From positions 1 to 29,597 of the forward strand of contig JBLHGU010000044.1 of assembly GCA_047615875.1 (NCBI GenBank): DNA of 29,597 nt. Reading direction: 5' to 3'. Both the position numbers and the translations under genes were made by a program. Positions 24,825-29,597 of the stretch are shown here, piece after piece. Under the pieces are notes generated by a model. That model saw nothing but the letters and a program-made list of their open reading frames with translations, ran no database searches and was not told the DNA's origin. Origin of the DNA: JBLHGU01 sp047615875 (GTDB lineage Bacteria > Pseudomonadota > Gammaproteobacteria > Arenicellales > CAJQKF01). Numbering within the stretch: the first letter of the stretch is position 1; each line of letters opens with the position of its first letter.

Positions 24825-25541
24825 CTACCTTGCGGTTGTAGAGTTTTGCTTGAATAATTCAATAAATGCACGAATGCGTTTGGTGTTGGCGCCTATGTCG
24901 CCACGCCCACGACGGGAAACTGAGCGCAGATCTACAATGGAGCCTTCGTCCACCGAGCGGATACGAATAACGATGTCGTCTTTAAATCCCAATAGCCAAG
25001 TTTGGTCAAAGGCTTCGAGAACGCCTGATTCCAATTGATTATTATAAATTACCCAGTTCAGGGATTCAGCAGTTTGGGTGGCAAGACGCTGGGCTTCCGC
25101 GGCATTCAATGTAACTGTAATGGGTGCTAGATCCCTATAGGCCTCTTGCTGTAAACGAATGCTCTCGGGTTTGATCTCAAGTGAGTTGTCACTCTTTATT
25201 CTTTGCTCTGGTGCTGCATGAAAAACTGGTGGATCTACAGTATCTGTAGTTATGTCATGAATACCGGGATAAAGATGCTGAGTTGAAAAAAGTTTTATTG
25301 TTAGAATTGTTGGTAGGGCGCAAAGCAATAGCACAATAAAAGCGCGTAAGCCGATTGTCGAAGTAGTCAGTGTAATCAGGCAATAGACGAGTCCAATGAC
25401 TACCAGCACGGCGAGCAAATTTCCCAGTCCGAATACTGGCAGGCCTATTTTTAGTTGACCGCTTCTGATTACAAAAACTCCAGTTATGAGCAAAGCCAAA
25501 GCGACGAAGCCAATCCGTTCGGACCACAGCAAAATATTCAT
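24825..25541 (-). CDS. DUF1499 protein with N-terminal membrane segments
   Basis: About 238 residues. The N-terminal third has three or four hydrophobic helices (IGFVALALLITGVFVI; LLAVLVVIGLVYCLITL; AFIVLLLCALPTILTI). The C-terminal part has the DUF1499 landmarks PPVFHAAP and RSVSRRGRGDIGANTKRI, with beta-rich sequence between. DUF1499 proteins have no known activity; membrane-anchored forms are common in proteobacteria. I chose ATG 25541, preceded by GGAA, over a TTG at 25580 that would add 13 polar residues. Its stop abuts the start of the class III enzyme, so it heads the same transcript; whether it acts in that pathway is unclear. Confidence 0.8.
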   Translation of the reverse strand: MNILLWSERIGFVALALLITGVFVIRSGQLKIGLPVFGLGNLLAVLVVIGLVYCLITLTTSTIGLRAFIVLLLCALPTILTIKLFSTQHLYPGIHDITTDTVDPPVFHAAPEQRIKSDNSLEIKPESIRLQQEAYRDLAPITVTLNAAEAQRLATQTAESLNWVIYNNQLESGVLEAFDQTWLLGFKDDIVIRIRSVDEGSIVDLRSVSRRGRGDIGANTKRIRAFIELFKQNSTTAR

Positions 25542-25770
25542 TAAAATTTCCAGAAAGGATTGTTCGCGGTTAAGGCGCAAGGGAGTACTTAATGAGTATA
25601 TTACAAAGCAATTCGCCGCACGGGTAAATTCCAGATCTTGTACGAGTTTATAAACGTCGGTATTAATTTCATACGGAAATGTAATGAATCAGACAATATT
25701 TCAGTTGAACTAAAGTGACGAGCTGTCGGTCCGATATTATAAGCAAGCTTAAAAAACGGAGAAACCTGTC

Positions 25771-26208
25771 ATGTTAGCCACAATCCAAAATCACCAATCT
25801 CATCAATCCGATAATGATTTTGTTGCCTCTTTTCAGGCTGCACGAATCTCATTAGTCATAGAGTTACGCAAAATCAGCAATCTAATTCAGGCAGGTGATG
25901 CGCCCAATCAGCAGCTCAAAGAACGTTTCTGTGAGGCACTGGTTGATTATGTGGCGATGGGTCATTTTGGCTTATATGAAAGAATCTATCGCCATGGCGA
26001 TAGCGCCGAGAATAACCTTGGCTTGCTGGCAAGAGAATACTATGCTCTGATGTTAAGAGGTACCAGACTCGCGCTACTTTTTAATGATCATCATTCTGTA
26101 GACTGTAAGGATGATATTAAAGCCTCCCGATTTATTCTCGAGTTTTCAGAACTTGGAATGATGCTGGCTCAGCGCTTCGAAGCAGAAGATCATCTGTTAA
26201 AAATCTGA
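25771..26208 (+). CDS. Rsd/AlgQ-family anti-sigma-70 regulator
   Basis: This 145-residue, mostly helical protein contains ERFCEALVDYVAMGHFGLYERI (51-72) and ALLFNDHH (101-108), which match the helix that contacts sigma-70 region 4 and the conserved Phe-Asn-Asp turn of Rsd/AlgQ. Rsd binds free sigma-70 in stationary phase and shifts RNA polymerase towards alternative sigma factors; AlgQ does the same in Pseudomonas and affects virulence genes. The family is essentially gammaproteobacterial. The ATG at 25771 follows GGAG (25758-25761). It is divergent from the DUF1499 gene; a TATTAT at 25735-25740 may be its -10 box, but no matching -35 is evident. Confidence 0.8.
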   Translation: MLATIQNHQSHQSDNDFVASFQAARISLVIELRKISNLIQAGDAPNQQLKERFCEALVDYVAMGHFGLYERIYRHGDSAENNLGLLAREYYALMLRGTRLALLFNDHHSVDCKDDIKASRFILEFSELGMMLAQRFEAEDHLLKI

Positions 26209-26316
26209 TTATCAACCCGCTGGTAAGATCCGTACGAGCAGGGCATTGTTTAAATCTCTGTCGCCGGTTTTTAACTTGAAAAAAGTCCTTTCTAGTGTTT
26301 GGCGAATAATTCAGAT

Positions 26317-26795
26317 TTATCGATGATTCCGTAATTGTTTAGTGATCTGGACTCCATTCGCTAGTAAGTACCATTCTTTCTGTGGTTGAAACCTATACCA
26401 TAGTAGGAGCGCGATCCCGATGTAAAACGAGCCGGTTAGAAACCAGGGATAGTGGCTTCAGGTATTAGCGGCACTGGTTAAATAGTCGGGCGCCATGTCA
26501 TAAAGAGTCACTAACAGGTTAAGTCCGCTGCATAGCAAAGTGATCCAGGTGAGTAATTTGTTTCTGGTTCCAATGGTGGCAGACAAAAACCATGGCTATG
26601 AGCCCGAATGCACCTGCCATTACCGCGGGAATATTAAAAGTGCCAAAAAACAATTATCCAAACAGGAAGCCAGTTGTGCCTACGTAGGCCACACAGGCCC
26701 GTGGATAATAATAAGTGCTTTCAATAAGTCTCCCAATTGGTATGAGATAAAACTTCTGTATGATATGAGTTTGCTGTAGATGGTTGCAAACGGCT
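26317..26795 (-). pseudogene. Relic of a multi-pass membrane protein gene
   Basis: Read right to left, two frames encode a coherent hydrophobic protein. The first gives FYLIPIGRLIESTYYYPRA, then AYVGTTGFLFG, a stop, and LFFGTFNIPAVMAGAFGLIA to MVFV. A frameshift at about 26575-26590 leads into ATIGTRNKLLTWITLL, CSGLNLLVTLYDMAPDYLTS, a second stop, then YPWFLTGSFYIGIALLLWY and a polar tail ending at TAA (26317-26319). About four membrane segments are recognisable across both stops and the shift, which is unlikely by chance. I cannot name the family, and the start codon is not clear. It lies between Rsd and the adenylate cyclase, on the opposite strand to both. Confidence 0.65.
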
Positions 26796-26910
26796 ATTTA
26801 ATTGGAGCAAAAATTGTCTGAAATTTTCCAGAGTGTGTCAGGTGGAGGAAAATATACAAGATCAATACATAGATCGCACCTATTATTCAAAACTGGCCAA
26901 ATCCTGACCA

Positions 26911-26916
26911 TATAAT
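26911..26916 (+). promoter_or_regulatory. Candidate -10 box for the membrane adenylate cyclase gene
   Basis: A perfect TATAAT lies 21 bases before the ATG at 26938. The closest -35-like sequence is TTCAAA at 26886-26891, with a long 19-base spacer. If used, the transcript would have a leader of about 15 bases, matching the absence of a Shine-Dalgarno sequence before this ATG. Confidence 0.35.
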
Positions 26917-26937
26917 CTAACTAAACTTGTTATTGCC

Positions 26938-28137
26938 ATGAAAAGTATGATTAAGCAGCTGTTTTACCCGAAAGATTTATCGGCCCAGGAACAGCGTTAT
27001 CACTTTGTCTCGATGTGCGTCATATTTATTTCGGTACTTTCTCATCTTTCACTGTTATTGTTGTTCTACATTGTCGAAGTACGGGTATTGTTTTTATTCA
27101 ATATTGGCAGTGTAGTGCTATTTACGTGGCTGATCTGGATGGTCCATGGCAGATGGTATGTCACAAGCATGGTTCTGCTTGCTCTGGAAATGATTATCCA
27201 CCAGATTGTGGGTGTGATAGTGATGGGCTGGGGTAGTGGTTTTCAGCATTTTTTGCTGACCCTCGTAGTTGGTCCTTTCATGTTTATACGTGGCAATTTG
27301 AAACTTAAAGTTGCCTGTTCCTTTCTGGCCCTTAGCTGTTATGTCGTATTGGCCTATTTTTACCGGAATAATTACTCGACCGGGCTGATACCCGATAGTG
27401 TGACTGACACTCTGTACTTTGCCACGATCATTACAGGACTCGGCGCAATGGCTGTGTTAACTATGTTGTTTAATCAAAAGCTTGAGAAGTCTGAAGTGGC
27501 TTTGCAGGAGGCTAACATCGAGAATGAGCGCCTACTGTTTAATATTCTGCCGCCAAGCATTGCTCACAATATCCAGCATAGTGAAGGCGAGTTGGTAAAG
27601 CGTTTTGAAGATACCTCAATATTATTCGCTGATATTATTGGTTTCACCAAATGGGCAGCAAAGTGTTCGCCAACTGAGCTAGTCGGTGTGTTGAATGGAT
27701 TATTTTCGCGATTCGACGATATGCTGGACAACTATGGCATTGAGAAAATAAAAACCATTGGTGATGCCTATATGGTGGCAGCCGGTGTGCCGGAAAGTCG
27801 ACCACATCATGCAGAAGATCTGACTCGATTTGCGCTGGCAATACTTGAGGAAACCAAAAAGTTTAATAAGGAACAAGGCACCGATTTGCATATCCGCATT
27901 GGAATGAGCTCGGGACCAGTAGTGGCCGGCGTGATTGGCAAGAAAAAGTTTGCCTACGACCTGTGGGGTGATACGGTAAATACTGCTTCTAGAATGGAGT
28001 CGAATGGTTTTGAAGGCAAAATTCAAGTTTCCGAACAAACTTATAATTTGCTAAAAGGCGATCATCAATTCGAGAAGATCGCCGATGTTGAGATCAAGGG
28101 TAAGGGGCGCTTGAATACTTACGTGTTGACTAGCTAA
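26938..28137 (+). CDS. Membrane-anchored class III adenylate cyclase
   Basis: This 399-residue protein has about five or six hydrophobic helices between 22 and 180, a short coiled linker (LEKSEVALQEANIENERLL) and a C-terminal cyclase domain of about 200 residues. The two metal aspartates are Asp232 (LFADIIGFT) and Asp276 (KTIGDAYM). Lys272 and Asp341 (AYDLWGDT) are the adenine-selecting pair, and Asn348/Arg352 (DTVNTASRMES) stabilise the transition state, so ATP to cAMP is well supported. LLFNILPPSIAHNIQ is the usual signalling helix before the domain. The membrane part resembles six-helix sensors such as those of mycobacterial and Leptospira cyclases; its signal is unknown. It is the second cyclase in the window and differs in architecture from the one at 13840. 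Confidence 0.9.
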   Translation: MKSMIKQLFYPKDLSAQEQRYHFVSMCVIFISVLSHLSLLLLFYIVEVRVLFLFNIGSVVLFTWLIWMVHGRWYVTSMVLLALEMIIHQIVGVIVMGWGSGFQHFLLTLVVGPFMFIRGNLKLKVACSFLALSCYVVLAYFYRNNYSTGLIPDSVTDTLYFATIITGLGAMAVLTMLFNQKLEKSEVALQEANIENERLLFNILPPSIAHNIQHSEGELVKRFEDTSILFADIIGFTKWAAKCSPTELVGVLNGLFSRFDDMLDNYGIEKIKTIGDAYMVAAGVPESRPHHAEDLTRFALAILEETKKFNKEQGTDLHIRIGMSSGPVVAGVIGKKKFAYDLWGDTVNTASRMESNGFEGKIQVSEQTYNLLKGDHQFEKIADVEIKGKGRLNTYVLTS

Positions 28138-28161
28138 ATCGTTCGGAAAACGCCCTGGGAT

Positions 28162-28537
28162 TTACATCGGGTCTCGTCGTAACGACTGCGCTATTTGCGT
28201 AACTACGACACCGTAAGGCGTCATGAAATTGGAGTCTCTGGCAAATGCCTGGTAGGGCAGGTTTTCATCCGCCGGCAGACAATGCACATTTACACCAGCA
28301 TCGGTATAGACCTGAGCCATCTCCTCATGTTGCTTGAATGCAAGTTCACGGTTAAATATATTGCCGCGTCGCAAAGTAGCTTTACAAAGTGAACTAGTGG
28401 GTAACCATTTAAAGTTTTCAGCAGGCTAGTAACAGATCATGCAGATGCCCATGCTCGGAGTTCACCCCCCAGTTAGAAAGTTGTGCAGTACCGCCTGCTT
28501 TATTGCGAGTAAAAAGTGTGTTGTTAGTCAATTTCAT
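28162..28537 (-). pseudogene. Truncated relic of a dimethylarginine dimethylaminohydrolase/arginine deiminase-like gene
   Basis: Reading leftwards, ATG 28537 opens a frame with KAGGTAQLSNWGVNSEHG and HLHDLLLAC, stopping at a TGA near 28420. One base out of frame it continues with ENFKWLPTSSLCKATLRRG, FKQHEEMAQVYTDAGVNVHC and LPADENLPYQAFARDSNFM, then TPYGVVVTQIAQ, and ends at TAA 28162-28164. The Asn-Ser-Glu-x-Gly opening and the Phe-Ala-Arg-Asp-Ser-x-Phe-Met-Thr-Pro block are typical of the N-terminal third of DDAH-like amidinotransferase-fold hydrolases. The part with the catalytic His and Cys is gone. Its end lies 24 bp from the cyclase stop, which suggests a deletion joined the two. DDAH releases dimethylamine from dimethylarginine, another methylated-amine link. 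Confidence 0.75.
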
Positions 28538-28556
28538 TTACCGGTGATTAAACGTT

Positions 28557-28668
28557 ATGCGTGGGTAAGTTATCTTGAGAAACCAATCAAAACAAGTATC
28601 CGCTGATACGCAAGTTGACTTGCGAGGGTAGAGGAAGCAAACTCGGGAGGATATTCAATCCCACGCAT
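28557..28668 (+). promoter_or_regulatory. Candidate structured 5' leader (possible cis-regulatory RNA)
   Basis: A 9-bp helix closes the region: ATGCGTGGG (28557-28565) with CCCACGCAT (28660-28668). Inside, two perfect hairpins stand next to each other: GTATC-CGCT-GATAC (28596-28609) and GCAAG-TTGA-CTTGC (28610-28623). A further GGGA/TCCC pairing (28645-28662) would compete with the closing helix, as in a switch. A GGGT-TTAGGG-ACCC hairpin (28679-28692) follows, 12 bases before the ATG of the phosphate transporter gene. I match it to no riboswitch class I can recall. It is seen only as base-pairing potential in one sequence. Confidence 0.35.
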
Positions 28669-28704
28669 TCATCACTTCGGGTTTAGGGACCCAACACTCA
28701 GTTT

Positions 28705-29597
28705 ATGTCAGCCACGCTGCTTCTGGTACATATTATAGGAACCATAGCCCTGATGCTTTGGGGTATGCGCATGGTGCGCACAGGTGTAGAACGCGCTGCG
28801 GGTGATAGCCTTGGCAGACGACTCGAGTCCTGGACACGTAATAGAGTAGTAGCTTGCCTGTCTGGCATTGTTGCTACCCTGGCGCTTCAGAGTAGTACGG
28901 CAACAGCCATTTTGATTAATGGTTTTGTGGTTCGCAATGCCGTATCAACCTCCGCCGCGCTGGCGGTTATTCTGGGTGCCGATATTGGCACCACCCTGGT
29001 CGCCGCGATTCTCAGCTTTGATCTTTCCATGGTAGCGCCATTTCTTATTGCGGCAGGTTTTATCGGACACAGTAGTTCTGAACAGACAGCGATCAGGCAA
29101 TACTCTCGGGCTGCGATGGGCTTGGGTGTTGTTTTGCTGGCATTGCAATTATTACGTAGCCATACCTCAGCGTTGACCGACTCCGATGTATTACCAGTTA
29201 TTGTTACCGCCCTTGCTGATGAACCGGTCATTGCGGTCATCGTGTTTGCATTGACTACCTGGTTGTTGCATTCAAGCCTTGCGGCAGTCTTGTTTACCGC
29301 TTCACTGGCGGCCTCGGGTTTGATTGATAGGGAGTTGACACTCTTATTAGTATTGGGGGCAAATTTAGGTGCTGGATTTCCTGTCTTTAGTTCGACCGCA
29401 GGACAGGACGCCAGGCAACGCCGAGCACCATTAGGTAATATCATATTTCGCAGCATAGGTGTGGTTGTGGCTTTGATTTTGCTTGAGCAAATTGTTTTAT
29501 ATTCAGCTCTGTTAAGTCTCGATCCGGTGCAATACACCATAGCAATGCACATTGCTTTCAACGTGCTACTTGCGCTGGCATTTCTGCCCATGACCTC
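28705..29597 (+). CDS. Na+/phosphate cotransporter (PF02690/YjbB-like), N-terminal part
   Basis: ATG 28705 opens a frame of at least 297 codons that runs off the window. The protein starts MSATLLLVHIIGTIALMLWG and has several membrane helices. The family signature Gln-Ser-Ser-Thr-Ala occurs as TLALQSSTATAI in the first repeat, with a related LLHSSLAAVLFT in the second, the usual inverted pair of Na+/Pi cotransporter II proteins; in a typical member the second is also QSS. GADIGTTLVAAI and GANLGAGFPVF are the matching Gly-Ala-Asn/Asp-(Ile/Leu)-Gly elements. It should export or import phosphate with sodium in the inner membrane. Many bacterial members carry a PhoU-like C-terminal domain, which would lie beyond the edge. 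No ribosome site is close to the ATG. The leader may be structured. Confidence 0.85.
   Translation, partial: MSATLLLVHIIGTIALMLWGMRMVRTGVERAAGDSLGRRLESWTRNRVVACLSGIVATLALQSSTATAILINGFVVRNAVSTSAALAVILGADIGTTLVAAILSFDLSMVAPFLIAAGFIGHSSSEQTAIRQYSRAAMGLGVVLLALQLLRSHTSALTDSDVLPVIVTALADEPVIAVIVFALTTWLLHSSLAAVLFTASLAASGLIDRELTLLLVLGANLGAGFPVFSSTAGQDARQRRAPLGNIIFRSIGVVVALILLEQIVLYSALLSLDPVQYTIAMHIAFNVLLALAFLPMT

Noticed and set aside
26540..26779. A 79-codon plus-strand frame
   Set aside because: It is antisense to the membrane-protein relic and has no hydrophobic or family pattern of its own.
28887..29591. A 234-codon open frame on the minus strand, rich in Asn, Thr and Ala
   Set aside because: It lies antisense to the Na+/phosphate cotransporter, which has clear family motifs; the antisense frame has none and its composition is what a mirrored membrane protein gives.
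1..29597. CRISPR arrays, tRNA and rRNA genes
   Set aside because: No regularly spaced short direct repeats and no T-loop or acceptor-stem patterns were found on either strand by eye; a covariance scan was not possible.

Overview
The window (about 29.6 kb, moderate GC with AT-rich stretches) looks like chromosome from a marine-type gammaproteobacterium. An Rsd/AlgQ-like anti-sigma-70 protein, a TfpX/TfpZ type IV pilin accessory protein and many C1/methylated-amine enzymes point that way; this is inference from families, not a taxonomic assignment.

Layout. 1-5073: a cut-off divergent gene (possibly a class III aminotransferase) and two tandem dimethylglycine/sarcosine-dehydrogenase-like flavoproteins with C-terminal GcvT domains. 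5074-6106: poor coding content, but with a decayed copy of the 3' end of the metallo-beta-lactamase-fold gene found 12 kb away. 6131-11060: an AT-rich glycan island (O-fucosyltransferase/NodZ-like protein, GFOR-like Gfo/Idh/MocA oxidoreductase, and an opposing two-headed family 2 glycosyltransferase). 11250-13620: a transposase relic, a Rieske oxygenase of the betaine/stachydrine demethylase type, and a broken sugar isomerase/epimerase gene. 13724-17403: a small ORF, a cytosolic cyclase-TolB-TPR protein, a REP doublet (REPIN) and an exported MBL-fold hydrolase. 17706-22596: pilin accessory protein, an MttB-like methyltransferase without pyrrolysine, an M24 peptidase/creatinase-fold enzyme, DUF1801 and GFA proteins. 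22565-25541 (minus strand): DUF1499 membrane protein, class III aminotransferase-fold enzyme and APH-fold kinase, tightly packed. 25771-29597: Rsd/AlgQ, a membrane-protein relic, a membrane adenylate cyclase, a relic of a dimethylarginine hydrolase-like gene, a candidate structured RNA and the start of a Na+/phosphate cotransporter.

How the genes fit together. The two DMGDH-like enzymes, the Rieske oxygenase, the MttB-like protein and possibly the M24 enzyme fit stepwise removal of methyl groups from betaine-like compounds with capture of C1 units on folate. The kinase plus class III enzyme matches the amino-alcohol kinase/phospho-lyase pairing known for hydroxylysine and phosphoethanolamine breakdown. 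Two class III cyclases of different architecture suggest cAMP signalling.

The most distinctive trait is decay. At least five gene relics sit in what would otherwise be called intergenic DNA: the MBL tail, Y1 transposase, TIM-barrel epimerase, multi-pass membrane protein and DDAH-like gene. The lesions can be located, including one 10-bp tandem duplication whose removal restores the frame. The best candidates for something new are the kinase/lyase operon, the REPIN, and the helix-bounded leader before the phosphate transporter.
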